Source: WYZ-LMO6 sp964509845
GTDB taxonomy: Archaea > Hadarchaeota > Hadarchaeia > Hadarchaeales > WYZ-LMO6
DNA: 34,664 nt
NCBI GenBank assembly: GCA_964509845.1
Contig: CAZDZG010000008.1
Location: 1-34,664, forward strand
Reading direction: 5' to 3'
Numbering within the stretch: position 1 is the first letter of the stretch; each line of letters begins with the position of its first letter. Under the pieces are notes generated by a model. It had not been told where the DNA came from. It did not search any database and was given only the letters and a program-made list of their open reading frames with translations. Positions 6,678 to 14,459 of the stretch are shown piece by piece. Position numbers and translations under genes: made by a program.

Positions 6678-7511
6678 GGCCAGCCCGCCCAGCAGCTCGG
6701 AGAGGCGGGCGAGGTCCGCCGGGGGAAGGTCCCTGACCTTGGCCTCCGCCAGCTCCGGGGGAAGAAGGCGGTCCAGCACCTCCCTCCTCTCGCGCTTGTC
6801 CAGGCGGAGGTCCGGGAAGAGCTCTGCGAAGGAGTGGTAGAGGGCGTTCCTCACCCTCTTCCCCGGATGGTGGAAGAGGACCCTCACCACCCTCTCAAAC
6901 CTCTCCTCGTCCTCCACCCTGAAGGGGGAAGGCCTGGGCCTCATCCTGACCACCGCCGACCTCACCCTGGGAGGGGGAAAGAAGGCGGAGGGGGGGACCT
7001 CCTCCAGCAGCTCCACCTCCACCCGGCGGAAAACGCTCACCGTCAGGCGCCCGTAGTCCCTGGAGCCGGGAGGGGCCACCAGCCTGCGGGCGAACTCCAG
7101 CTGGTACATGAGGACGGCCACCTCGAAGCCGAGCTCCAGCAGCCTGAAGGTGAGGTCGGAGGAGAGGGAATAGGGGAGGTTGGAGACCACCTTGTTGAAG
7201 GGGGGAAGGGACAACCTGAGCGCATCCCCCTGCAGGACCCTGACGTTCCCGCACCCTTCCTCCTCCAGTACCTTCCGGAGGAGGGAGGCCAGCCTGGGGT
7301 CCCGCTCCACCGCTATCACCTCCCCCGCCCGCCTGGCCAGGAGGAGGGTGAGGTTCCCCACCCCCGCCCCCACCTCCAGCACCCTGTCCCTCTCGCTCAC
7401 GCCCGCGTAGTCCACCATGCGCTGCAGGAGGGAGGTGTCGAGGACCAGGTGCTGCCCGTACCTCCTCCTCAGCCTTATTCCTTCCGCCCTGAGCCTCTCC
7501 CTGAGGTCCAT
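6639..7511 (-). CDS. rsmA: 16S rRNA (adenine-N6,N6) dimethyltransferase RsmA/KsgA/Dim1
   Basis: A 290-residue SAM-dependent enzyme that dimethylates two adjacent adenines in the 3'-terminal helix of 16S rRNA during small-subunit maturation. The order is standard: RYGQHLVLD, VLEVGAGVGNLTLLLA (SAM motif I), VIAVERDPRL, LQGDALRL, and the catalytic NLPYSLSS (motif IV), then the C-terminal domain with PPSAFFPPPRVRSAVVRM. Translation begins at an ATG that shares one base with the stop of the macro-domain gene (TGATG), so it belongs to the pyrophosphatase-macro-rsmA operon. Confidence 0.95.
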   Translation of the reverse strand: MDLRERLRAEGIRLRRRYGQHLVLDTSLLQRMVDYAGVSERDRVLEVGAGVGNLTLLLARRAGEVIAVERDPRLASLLRKVLEEEGCGNVRVLQGDALRLSLPPFNKVVSNLPYSLSSDLTFRLLELGFEVAVLMYQLEFARRLVAPPGSRDYGRLTVSVFRRVEVELLEEVPPSAFFPPPRVRSAVVRMRPRPSPFRVEDEERFERVVRVLFHHPGKRVRNALYHSFAELFPDLRLDKRERREVLDRLLPPELAEAKVRDLPPADLARLSELLGGLASPHHPLQEGKKG

Positions 7512-8065
7512 CAACCCGGGAAGAGCTCCTTTAGGGCCTCCTGGTAGACCCTGAAGTCCTCTTCCGTGAAGAGCACGAACCTGACCTCCTCCAGCCTGTC
7601 CTCCTTTTCCAGGAACTCCTTCACGGCCTTCAGGGCCACCCTGCTCGCCTTCTCCACCGGGTATCCGTAGGCCCCCGTGCTTATGGAGGGGAAGGAAACG
7701 GTCTTTATCCCCCTGGAGACCGCCAGCCTGAGGGAGTTCTGGTAGGCCCTGGCCAGTAGCTCCGGCTCCCTCTTGTTTCCCCCCCTCCAGATGGGCCCCA
7801 CGGTGTGGATCACGTACCTGGCCTTCAGGCGTCCCCCGGAGGTGATCACGGCCTCTCCCACCGGAAGGCCGTCCGGCCACTCCCTCTCCCTTATCCTGGC
7901 GCACTCCTCCCTGATGGTGGGTCCTCCCTTGCGGTGTATGGCCCCATCTACCCCCCCTCCGCCCATCAGGCTGGGATTGGCCGCGTTCACGATGGCCTCC
8001 GTGTCCTGCTCGGTGATGTCCCCCTTCACCAGCCTGAGGACGGCCCTTCCCACCCTCACCTCCAT
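7511..8065 (-). CDS. Macro domain (ADP-ribose binding/hydrolase) protein
   Basis: A 184-residue stand-alone macro domain. Signature elements are GDITEQDTEAIVNAANPSLMGGGGVDGAIHRKGG (7899-8020 on the minus strand), VGEAVITSGGRL, YVIHTVGPIW and SFPSISTGAYGYPVEKA. The NAAN asparagines and the GGGGVDGAI loop match MacroD-type enzymes such as Af1521 and YmdB that bind or remove ADP-ribose or process O-acetyl-ADP-ribose. It lies 36 bases after the pyrophosphatase and overlaps rsmA by one base. The exact reaction is not determinable here. Confidence 0.93.
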   Translation of the reverse strand: MEVRVGRAVLRLVKGDITEQDTEAIVNAANPSLMGGGGVDGAIHRKGGPTIREECARIREREWPDGLPVGEAVITSGGRLKARYVIHTVGPIWRGGNKREPELLARAYQNSLRLAVSRGIKTVSFPSISTGAYGYPVEKASRVALKAVKEFLEKEDRLEEVRFVLFTEEDFRVYQEALKELFPG

Positions 8066-8101
8066 CCTCTCTCCCTGCCTTATTCCTCCCCCCTCAAAAA
8101 C

Positions 8102-10126
8102 CTAGAGGAGGGGAAGGAGGAGGGGGGAGAAGACCAGGGCGCTCACCGCCATGAGCTTCAGGAAGATGTTGATGGAGGGGCCGGAGGCATCCTTCAGCGG
8201 ATCCCCCACCGTGTCCCCCGTGACGGCCGCGGCGTGGGTGGGGCTCCCCTTTCCCCCCAGGTGCCCCTCCTCCACGTACTTCTTGGCGTTGTCCCAGGTG
8301 TTCCCCACGTTCCCCTGGAACATCCCGAGCAGGAGGCCCGACCCTATGGCCCCGGCCAGGAAGCCCACCAAGCCCTGGGGACCCATCACCACCAGGACCA
8401 CCGGCGGGAAGAGGATGGCCAGGAGGCCGGGGAGGAGGAGGTTCTTGAGGGCGTTGTCCGTGGCCAGGGAGACGCAGCGGGCGTAGTCGGGCTTGGCCCT
8501 CCCCTCCATCAGCCCGGGGATCTCCCTGAACTGCCTTCTTATCTCGTCCACCATCCTGAAGGCCCCCCCGCTCACCGCCAGCACCACCAGGGCCGTGAAG
8601 AGGGCGGGAACGGATACCCCCACCAGGAGGCCGGCGAAGGTCTTCGCGTTCACCAGGCTGAGCAGGCTGTCCAGGCCCCCCGCCCCCGCGGCGTACTCCT
8701 TGAACTCGTCCAGCTGGGTGAGGGTGAAGAAGAAGGCTATGGCGGTGAGGGCGGCCGACCCTATGGCGAAACCCTTGCAGATGGACTTCATGGTGTTCCC
8801 CACCGAGTCAAGCCTGTCCGTGATCCTCCTGACCCTGGCGGGCAGGCCTGCCTGCTCCGCTATCCCCGCCGCGTTGTCCGTGATGGGGCCGTAGGCGTCG
8901 GCGGCCACGATCACCCCGGCCACCGAAAGCATGCCCACGGCGGAGAGGGCCACGCCGTAGAAGCCGGCGGCCAGGTAGGAGACCAGACCGGCCACGGCTA
9001 TGGAGACCACCGGAACGAAGGTGCTGAACCACCCCATGGAGAAGCCCTCCAGGATGTCCAGGGCCGCCCCGGCCCGGGCAGCCTCCGCCACCCTGCGGGC
9101 GGGCCTCCTGTCCTTGGAGGTGAAGTAATCGGAGGTCTCCCCCACCACCATCCCCACCAGCAGCCCGCTCATCACGGCCAGGAAGGGCCCCTTCCACCCT
9201 CCCCCCAGCAACCACCTGCAGGCGAAGAGGGAGAGGAGGAGGGTGAGGGAGGTGGCCAGGAGGGAGGAGCGCGTCAGGGCCCTGGAGGGATCCCCCCTCA
9301 CGGAGAAGCAGGCCACCAAGGAGGCGAGCACGCCGAGGGAGGAGACCAGGAGGGGAAGGAGCACCCTCTCCCCCAGCCCGTACAGGATGGCTCCCAGGGC
9401 CATCGCGGAGATGAGGGACCCCACGTAGGACTCGAAGAGGTCCGCCCCCATGCCGGCCACGTCCCCCACGTTGTCCCCCACGTTGTCGGCTATCACTCCC
9501 GGGTTCCTGGGATCGTCCTCCGGGATCCCACGCTCGACCTTCCCCACCAGGTCCGCCCCTATGTCCGCCGACTTGGTGTAGATCCCTCCCCCCACCCTGG
9601 CGAAGAGGGCCACGGTGCTGGCCCCGAAGCTGAACCCTATCACGTCCTTCATGGCCCCCACCATCCTGTCCGGATCCGTCCCCCCGTAGAGCAGGCTCAG
9701 GAGGGTGACCCCCAGCAGCCCCACCCCCACCACGCTCATCCCCAGCACGCTTCCCCCCTTGAAGGCCAGGGAGAGGGCCCTCCCCACTCCCCCCCTGCGG
9801 GCGGCGTGGGCGGTCCTGGCGTTGCTCCGGATGGCGATGTTGAGCCCCACGAAGCCCGTGAGGGAGGAGCAGGCCGCCCCCACCAGGTAGGCCAGGGCCA
9901 GCCTAGCGTTGAAGGCGAGGAGAAACAGGGCCACCGCCACCACCACCGCCGAGATGAGGGTGTACTGCCTTCTCATGTATGCCCCCGCCCCCTCCCTGAT
10001 GTAGCCCGCTATCTCCCTCATCCTCTCGGTTCCCTCCTCCTCCCCCAGCACCTTCCTGACGGCGTACAGAAGGTACAGGAAGGTGGCCAGGACCGAAAGG
10101 AAGACCAGGAGGAGCACCGGATCCAT
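8102..10126 (-). CDS. hppA: Membrane-bound proton-translocating pyrophosphatase
   Basis: A 674-residue integral membrane protein with about 16 helices that couples hydrolysis of pyrophosphate to ion pumping. The catalytic core is present: GGGIYTKSADIGADLVGKVE, then DDPRNPGVIADNVGDNVGD and later acidic motifs such as VAADAYGPITDNAAGIAE. At the position that separates K+-dependent from K+-independent enzymes the sequence reads GNTMKSICKG, with Lys in place of Ala, which predicts a K+-independent proton pump; the neighbouring Thr/Gly position is Cys, which is unusual. ATG at 10126 opens just before the first helix; eight more residues upstream have no support. A TATA-like GTTTATTTGG lies about 25 bases before it. 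First gene of a minus-strand operon with macro and rsmA. Confidence 0.95.
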   Translation of the reverse strand: MDPVLLLVFLSVLATFLYLLYAVRKVLGEEEGTERMREIAGYIREGAGAYMRRQYTLISAVVVAVALFLLAFNARLALAYLVGAACSSLTGFVGLNIAIRSNARTAHAARRGGVGRALSLAFKGGSVLGMSVVGVGLLGVTLLSLLYGGTDPDRMVGAMKDVIGFSFGASTVALFARVGGGIYTKSADIGADLVGKVERGIPEDDPRNPGVIADNVGDNVGDVAGMGADLFESYVGSLISAMALGAILYGLGERVLLPLLVSSLGVLASLVACFSVRGDPSRALTRSSLLATSLTLLLSLFACRWLLGGGWKGPFLAVMSGLLVGMVVGETSDYFTSKDRRPARRVAEAARAGAALDILEGFSMGWFSTFVPVVSIAVAGLVSYLAAGFYGVALSAVGMLSVAGVIVAADAYGPITDNAAGIAEQAGLPARVRRITDRLDSVGNTMKSICKGFAIGSAALTAIAFFFTLTQLDEFKEYAAGAGGLDSLLSLVNAKTFAGLLVGVSVPALFTALVVLAVSGGAFRMVDEIRRQFREIPGLMEGRAKPDYARCVSLATDNALKNLLLPGLLAILFPPVVLVVMGPQGLVGFLAGAIGSGLLLGMFQGNVGNTWDNAKKYVEEGHLGGKGSPTHAAAVTGDTVGDPLKDASGPSINIFLKLMAVSALVFSPLLLPLL

Positions 10127-10146
10127 CCGCTCTCTTCTCCCCCGAC

Positions 10147-10161
10147 CCAAATAAACTTTTT
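10147..10161. promoter_or_regulatory. Divergent AT patch, hppA / SWIM-protein gene
   Basis: A single AT-rich block (CAAATAAACTTTTTC) sits between start codons at 10126 (minus) and 10186 (plus). On the minus strand it reads AAGTTTATTTGG, about 25 bases from the hppA ATG; on the plus strand it is 30-33 bases from the ATG. Confidence 0.5.
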
Positions 10162-10185
10162 CAGGTCTCTCCCAGGAGGAGGGAA

Positions 10186-10902
10186 ATGCGAATGCTCAGG
10201 ATCCTCACGGAATCGGGGGTGGAGGTGGAGGTGGAGCTGACGGGGGAGAACCCCCTAACGGTGGAAGCCCTGTGGAAGGCCCTCCCCCTCACGGGGAAGG
10301 CGAGGAGATGGGGGAAGGAGATCTACTTCGAGGTTCCGGTGGAGGTGGGGGAGGAGAACGCCAGGAGGGAGGTGGAGGTGGGGGAGGTGGCCTACTGGCC
10401 CGAAGGCAGGTGCCTCTGTCTCTTCTTCGGCCCCACCCCCGCCAGCCGCGGGGACAGGCCCGTGGCCTACAGCCCCGTGAACGTGGTGGGGAGGGTGAGG
10501 GGGGACCCCTCCAGGCTGGAGGGGGTGAGGGCGGGGGAGAGGGTGAGGGTGGAGGGGGTGGTGAGGTCCTCCCGCCGGGGGCCGGGGGAGGAGTTCGTCA
10601 GGCGCAGGGAGGAGCTCTTCTCCAGGCTCAGGGAGGAGGGGAGGCTCACGCCCGAGCTGGAGAGGGAGGTGGTGGAGCTATACGGGAGGAGGGGGGAGAA
10701 CGCCCTGAAGGCGGTGAGGGAGGGGAGGGTGGTGAGGAGGGGGGGAAGGTGGTTCGTGAAGGGGGAGACGGACGAGTACGAGGTGGTGCGCTCCATGTGC
10801 AGCTGCAGGGACTACGTGCTGAACGTGGTGACGGGGAAGGCGGGGGTGGACATGTGCTACCACGCCCTGGCCAAGCGGATATGCGAGCTGCTGGGAAGGT
10901 AG
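10186..10902 (+). CDS. Cyclophilin-like (TM1367-type) domain fused to SWIM zinc finger
   Basis: A 238-residue protein of two parts. Residues 1 to about 125 match the small archaeal/bacterial cyclophilin-like barrel typified by Thermotoga TM1367: WGKEIYFEVPV, GEVAYWPEGRCLCLFFGPTP and SPVNVVGRV. Residues 190-238 form a SWIM finger, with CSC (Cys205, Cys207) and CYH (Cys224, His226) fitting CxC-x16-CxH; SWIM fingers bind DNA or proteins. A charged helical linker joins them. The first ATG has GAGGAGGGA four bases upstream; a second ATG at 10192 has better spacing and may be the true start. The stop is 17 bases before the endonuclease III ATG. I do not recognise this fusion as a named family. Confidence 0.82.
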   Translation: MRMLRILTESGVEVEVELTGENPLTVEALWKALPLTGKARRWGKEIYFEVPVEVGEENARREVEVGEVAYWPEGRCLCLFFGPTPASRGDRPVAYSPVNVVGRVRGDPSRLEGVRAGERVRVEGVVRSSRRGPGEEFVRRREELFSRLREEGRLTPELEREVVELYGRRGENALKAVREGRVVRRGGRWFVKGETDEYEVVRSMCSCRDYVLNVVTGKAGVDMCYHALAKRICELLGR

Positions 10903-10919
10903 GGGAGGAACTGCTGAGG

Positions 10920-11516
10920 ATGCTGGAGGAGAGGTACGGGGAGAGGGTGAGGGAGGAGCGGTACTCCGGTCCCTTCCAGGTGCTGGTGGCCTGCATCCTC
11001 TCCCAGCGCACCAGGGAGGAGAACACGGAGAGGGCGGCCAGGGCCCTCCTCTCCGTGGCCCCCACCCCAGAGAAGCTCTCCTCCCTTCCCCTGCCCAGGA
11101 TCAGGAGGCTCATCAGGGGGGTGGGGCTGGCGGGGCAGAAGGCCAGGAACCTCAAGGAGACGGCCAGGCTCCTCCTGCGGAGGTACGGGGGGAAGGTACC
11201 GGCCAGCAGGGAAGAGCTCATGGGGCTCCCGGGGGTGGGCCCCAAGACCGCCGACGTGGTCCTGTGCTACGGGCTGGGAAAGCCCGCCGTGGCGGTGGAC
11301 ACCCACGTCAACCGGATAAGCAAGAGGCTAGGGCTGGTGGAGGAGGGGGCGGATCCCGAAAGGGTCAAGGAGGTGCTGGAGAGCATCCTCCCCAGGGACA
11401 AGTGGTACCTGGTCAACCGGGGGCTGGTGCTCTTCGGCAGGGAGATCTGCCTCCCCAGGCGTCCCAGGTGCGGGCAATGCCCCCTCAGGTCCTGCCCCTC
11501 CAGGGGGAGGGGATGA
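10920..11516 (+). CDS. nth: Endonuclease III (HhH-GPD DNA glycosylase/AP lyase)
   Basis: A 198-residue enzyme that removes oxidised pyrimidines and nicks the resulting abasic site. It has the VACILSQRTREENT helix, the helix-hairpin-helix LPGVGPKTADVVL with catalytic Lys, VDTHVNRISKRL with catalytic Asp, and a C-terminal iron-sulfur loop CLPRRPRCGQCPLRSC; the last interval is four residues rather than the usual five. The start at 10920 follows GGGGAGG; an upstream in-frame ATG at 10881 would overlap the SWIM gene by 22 bases and add 13 residues. The stop overlaps the next gene as ATGA. The three genes from 10186 to 11932 look like one operon. Confidence 0.93.
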   Translation: MLEERYGERVREERYSGPFQVLVACILSQRTREENTERAARALLSVAPTPEKLSSLPLPRIRRLIRGVGLAGQKARNLKETARLLLRRYGGKVPASREELMGLPGVGPKTADVVLCYGLGKPAVAVDTHVNRISKRLGLVEEGADPERVKEVLESILPRDKWYLVNRGLVLFGREICLPRRPRCGQCPLRSCPSRGRG

Positions 11517-11932
11517 ACGCCCTTCACCTCCTCCTGCTCCTGGGCTCCCCCTTCCTGGGGCTGGAGGCCATGCTCCTGGGCCTGAGGGGAGGGGCCGTGC
11601 TCTACTACAGGCGGAGGAGGGGAAGGGCCCTCCTCCTCACCCTCCTCTCCGGCCTCTCCGTCTCCCTCTCCACCCTGGCCACCGGGGAGCTCCTGAACCT
11701 TCCCGGTCCCGCCACCGTCTGCCTGCTTCTCTTGTACCTCCCGCTGGCCGGAAGGCTCCTCTCCCTCGGACGCCCCCCTCCCCCGCGCCTCCCCCTTCCG
11801 GACCTCTCCACCGAGGGGCTGGAGGAGCTCGTGAAGAGGAGGTACGGGAACCTCCTGCCTAGCCCTCCAGCCAGGAGAGGAGGCCGGAAAGCTCGGGGAA
11901 GCCGGAGAGGAGGGAGCCGACCCTCTCCCTGA
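11513..11932 (+). CDS. Small predicted membrane protein of unknown family
   Basis: A 139-residue open frame starting in an ATGA overlap with nth. It has an N-terminal hydrophobic stretch (MNALHLLLLLGSPFLGLEAM), a second near LLLTLLSGLSVSLSTLA and a third near VCLLLLYLPLAGRLL, so about three membrane segments, then a cytosolic tail ending in a very basic, Pro/Arg-rich segment. I recognise no family. The last 74 bases are antisense to the HD gene, and the low-complexity tail there may reflect that gene rather than selection on this one. The start overlap supports reality; the C-terminus is doubtful. Confidence 0.6.
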   Translation: MNALHLLLLLGSPFLGLEAMLLGLRGGAVLYYRRRRGRALLLTLLSGLSVSLSTLATGELLNLPGPATVCLLLLYLPLAGRLLSLGRPPPPRLPLPDLSTEGLEELVKRRYGNLLPSPPARRGGRKARGSRRGGSRPSP

Positions 11933-12401
11933 CCTCCCTCCACAGGTCTTCGAGTCCGGGCGGAACCCTTCCCCTCCCGTACCTCAGGCACTGCAGCAGG
12001 ATGGACAGGGCGTCGCAGAGGTGCACCAGCCTGGCCTCCGCCGTCCTCCCCTCCGCGTACTCCCTCCAGAGCCCCTTCACCCTCTCCCCCCAGCTCCTGT
12101 CCCCCACCATCCCCTCCAGCGCTTCCTCCTCCTCCCTCCTCTTCTCCGGGGAGGGCAGCCTGTCCCCCACCAGTGCCTCGGGCCAGTCGTGCACCGTCGC
12201 CATGCCCAGCACCTTCTCCAGGTCCAGCCTCCTTCCCTTCCCCTCCAGCTCCAGCGAGAGGAGAAGGGAGAGGGAGCAGACCTCGAAGGAGTGCTGGGCC
12301 ACGTCCTCCGCCTCCCCGGGCGGTATTCCCCGCACCAGCCAGCCCCTCCTCCGCACCCCCTTGAGCTCACCCAGCCTCCTCGCCAGCTCCTCCAGCTCCA
12401 T
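11859..12401 (-). CDS. HD-domain phosphohydrolase (YfbR/HDDC2-like)
   Basis: A 180-residue HD-superfamily protein. The metal ligands are in VAQHSFEV (first His), ATVHDWPEALVGD (His-Asp pair) and HLCDALSIL (last Asp), the spacing of the YfbR/HDDC2 5'-deoxynucleotidases that dephosphorylate dNMPs. The WPEAxVGD sequence after the HD pair is characteristic of this subgroup. A role in nucleotide pool balance is inferred from the family. Its start codon is 27 bases from a TATA-like patch shared with the divergent gene at 12454. Confidence 0.88.
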   Translation of the reverse strand: MELEELARRLGELKGVRRRGWLVRGIPPGEAEDVAQHSFEVCSLSLLLSLELEGKGRRLDLEKVLGMATVHDWPEALVGDRLPSPEKRREEEEALEGMVGDRSWGERVKGLWREYAEGRTAEARLVHLCDALSILLQCLRYGRGRVPPGLEDLWREVRERVGSLLSGFPELSGLLSWLEG

Positions 12402-12423
12402 CCTCCTGCGTAGGGTTCGGTAG

Positions 12424-12433
12424 GGTTAAAAGC
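12424..12433. promoter_or_regulatory. Single bidirectional TATA patch
   Basis: GGTTAAAAGC lies at the exact midpoint between divergent start codons 12401 (minus) and 12454 (plus), about 26-27 bases from each. It reads as GCTTTTAACC on the other strand, so one near-symmetric element could serve both genes as a leaderless promoter. Confidence 0.55.
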
Positions 12434-12453
12434 AACCGCGCCGAAGGGAGGCG

Positions 12454-12705
12454 ATGGAGAAGAAACTGGTGGGAAGGGTGGAGCACTACTTCACCAGGAT
12501 AGGGGTGGCGGTGGTCAACCTCTCGGACGAGCTGAAGGTGGGGGACCGCATCTCCATCGAGGGGCCCACCACCAACTTCCAGCAGGTGGTGGAGTCCATG
12601 CAGATCGAGCACCAGAACGTGCAGTCGGCCGGGCCCAACCAGCGGGTGGGGCTGAAGGTGGTCCAGAGGGCCAGGGAGAAGGATCTGGTGTACAAGCTCC
12701 TCTAG
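12454..12705 (+). CDS. EF-Tu domain II-like small protein
   Basis: An 83-residue protein consisting of a single translation-factor beta-barrel: GRVEHYFTRIGVAVVNLSDELKVGDRISIEGPTTNFQQVVESMQ, then IEHQ and an RVGLKVVQRAREKDLVYKL close. Archaea commonly carry this stand-alone domain, annotated as translation elongation factor-like protein; the function is not established. GGGAGG precedes the ATG. Its TAG overlaps that of convergent ahcY as CTAG. Confidence 0.85.
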   Translation: MEKKLVGRVEHYFTRIGVAVVNLSDELKVGDRISIEGPTTNFQQVVESMQIEHQNVQSAGPNQRVGLKVVQRAREKDLVYKLL

Positions 12706-13955
12706 GTTCCCCTCCGCCAGGAGCTCAGGTACTCCCTCTGCTCCTCCGTCTGCCTCTCCAGCCTTATTCCCCAGAGCCTCAGCTTGAGCTCCGCCACCCT
12801 CCTGTCGATCTCGGGAGGGACCTCGTGCACGCCCGGCCTCAGCCTCTCCGCATTCTCCGCCAGGTAGGCCAGGCTCAGGGCCTGGAGGGAGAAGCTCAGG
12901 TCCATGATCTCGATGGGATGGCCCAGGGAGCGGCTTCCGGCCAGGTTCACCAGCCTCCCCCCCGCCAGCAGGTAAAGCCTCCTCCCATCCCTCAGCCTGA
13001 ACTCCTCCACGTCCTCCAGGACCTGCCTCCTGCGCTCCGAGAGCCTGCGCAGGGCCTCCAGGTCTATCTCCACGTTGAAGTGGCCGGCGTTGCACAGGAT
13101 GGTCCCGTCCTTCATCCTCCTGAGGTGCTCCTCCCTTATCACGTGGAAGCTGCCGGTGGCGGTGATGAAGATCTCCCCCTCCTCGCAGGCCTCCTCCAGG
13201 GGCTTCACCAGGAAGCCGTCCATGGCCGCCTCCAGGGCCCTGACGGGGTCCGTCTCCACCACCGTTACCACCGCCCCAAGCCCCCTCGCCCTCGAGGCTA
13301 TCCCCCTCCCCACGTGGCCGTAGCCCACCACCACCACCCTCTTCCCCCCGATCTGGAGGTTGGTCAGGGACATGAGGGCCTGAAGGGTGGATTCGGCGGT
13401 TCCGAACCTGTTGTCGAAGAGGCGCTTGGTGGGGGAGTCGTTCACCGCTATGACGGGGAAGCGGAGCTCACCCCTCCTCTCCATCGCCCTGAGTCGCTGG
13501 ACCCCCGTGGTGGTCTCCTCGCATCCCCCCTTCACCTCCTCCGCCCCTCCCCCGGAGTGTAGCTCCGCCACCAGGTCCCCCCCGTCGTCCACCACCAGCC
13601 GCGGGCGGTCCGCTATCACCCTCCTCAGGTTCCGGTAGTAGTCCCTGAGGCTCTCCCCCCTCCAGGCGTAGACCCTCACCCCCTCCTTCACCAGGGCCGC
13701 CGCCACCTCATCCTTGGTGGAGAGGGGGTTGCAGCCGGCCAGGGAGACCTCCGCCCCCCCCTCCTTCAGGGTCAGGGCCAGGACCGCGGTCTTGGCCTCC
13801 ACGTGCAGGGCCGCCCCCACCCTCAGCCCCCTAAGGGGCTTGGAGGAGGAGAACTCCCTCCTGATCTCCGCCAGCACGGGCATGTGCTCCTTCGCCCACT
13901 CCACCTCCGCCTTTCCCCGCCTGGCCAGCCTCAGGCTCCTTATCCTGTACCTCAC
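12702..13955 (-). CDS. ahcY: Adenosylhomocysteinase (S-adenosylhomocysteine hydrolase)
   Basis: A 417-residue cytosolic enzyme that splits S-adenosylhomocysteine, relieving product inhibition of methyltransferases. Visible are EWAKEHMPVL, GLRVGAALHVEAKTAVL, the NPLSTKDEVAAAL segment, DDGGDL, GCEETTTGV, AVNDSPTKRLFDNRFGTAES with the catalytic Lys/Asp region, the NAD-binding GYGHVGRGIA, and LCNAGHFNVEID. It is of the shorter archaeal type. In archaea this family may instead prefer S-inosylhomocysteine, which sequence cannot decide. The GTG start overlaps the stop of the HD gene (GTGA), completing a tfe-HD-ahcY operon. Confidence 0.94.
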   Translation of the reverse strand: MRYRIRSLRLARRGKAEVEWAKEHMPVLAEIRREFSSSKPLRGLRVGAALHVEAKTAVLALTLKEGGAEVSLAGCNPLSTKDEVAAALVKEGVRVYAWRGESLRDYYRNLRRVIADRPRLVVDDGGDLVAELHSGGGAEEVKGGCEETTTGVQRLRAMERRGELRFPVIAVNDSPTKRLFDNRFGTAESTLQALMSLTNLQIGGKRVVVVGYGHVGRGIASRARGLGAVVTVVETDPVRALEAAMDGFLVKPLEEACEEGEIFITATGSFHVIREEHLRRMKDGTILCNAGHFNVEIDLEALRRLSERRRQVLEDVEEFRLRDGRRLYLLAGGRLVNLAGSRSLGHPIEIMDLSFSLQALSLAYLAENAERLRPGVHEVPPEIDRRVAELKLRLWGIRLERQTEEQREYLSSWRRGT

Positions 13956-14416
13956 GTCCCTCCCCCCGTCATGCCCGTCACCTCCTCATGAAGCTTCCTC
14001 AGGCGGGAGAGGGCGGGGTGATCTGGCCCCAGTTCCCTCTCGAACCTCCTCAGGATCTCCCCGAACTCCACCTCCCCCTCCCCCTCCACCAGCTTGTCGG
14101 CGTAGGCCACCAGCTTCTCCTCCACGGTGGTGGGGAGGAAGTCCCTGTCGGGGAGGCCCAGCTCCCTCGCCTCCTCCCTGGGTATCCCCGCCCCCACGTG
14201 GTTCTCCGCGAACCTGGCCAGCTCGGGAAGGCCCTCCTCCCTCAGGATCCTTCCCCCCTCCACCCCGTGCCCCACCCCGTGCGTGACCGATCTCCCCACG
14301 TCGTGCAGGAGGGCGCCCAGGCTGACCAGCTCCAGATCCACCCTCACCCCCCTTTCCCTGGCCCGCCGGGCCAGCTCCAGGGCCTTCCTCTCCACCGCCA
14401 GACAGTGCCTCACCAC
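13952..14416 (-). CDS. HD-domain protein, TIGR00295-like, start uncertain
   Basis: A 154-residue HD hydrolase with SLGALLHDVGRS (His-Asp pair), THGVGHGVEGGRIL, ENHVGAGIPREEA and AYADKLVEG. These match the archaeal TIGR00295 family, uncharacterised HD proteins. The in-frame codons just upstream of the chosen GTG (14416) read TREEALNLLRRAGCPEE, which looks like the normal N-terminus of this family (a helix ending in GCPEEVVRHC), yet no ATG, GTG or TTG occurs between a stop at 14498-14500 and the GTG pair at 14411-14416. Either the protein is truncated at its N-terminus or an unusual start is used. The gene lies between tfe and ahcY. Confidence 0.85.
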   Translation of the reverse strand: MVRHCLAVERKALELARRARERGVRVDLELVSLGALLHDVGRSVTHGVGHGVEGGRILREEGLPELARFAENHVGAGIPREEARELGLPDRDFLPTTVEEKLVAYADKLVEGEGEVEFGEILRRFERELGPDHPALSRLRKLHEEVTGMTGGGT

Positions 14417-14459
14417 CTCCTCCGGGCAGCCCGCCCGGCGAAGGAGGTTGAGGGCCTCC

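Noticed and set aside
7805..10240. Open reading frame of 811 codons on the plus strand
   Set aside because: It is antisense to the pyrophosphatase and macro-domain genes and encodes low-complexity Gly/His/Pro/Glu-rich sequence, an effect of GC-rich codon bias. The minus-strand genes have full family motifs.
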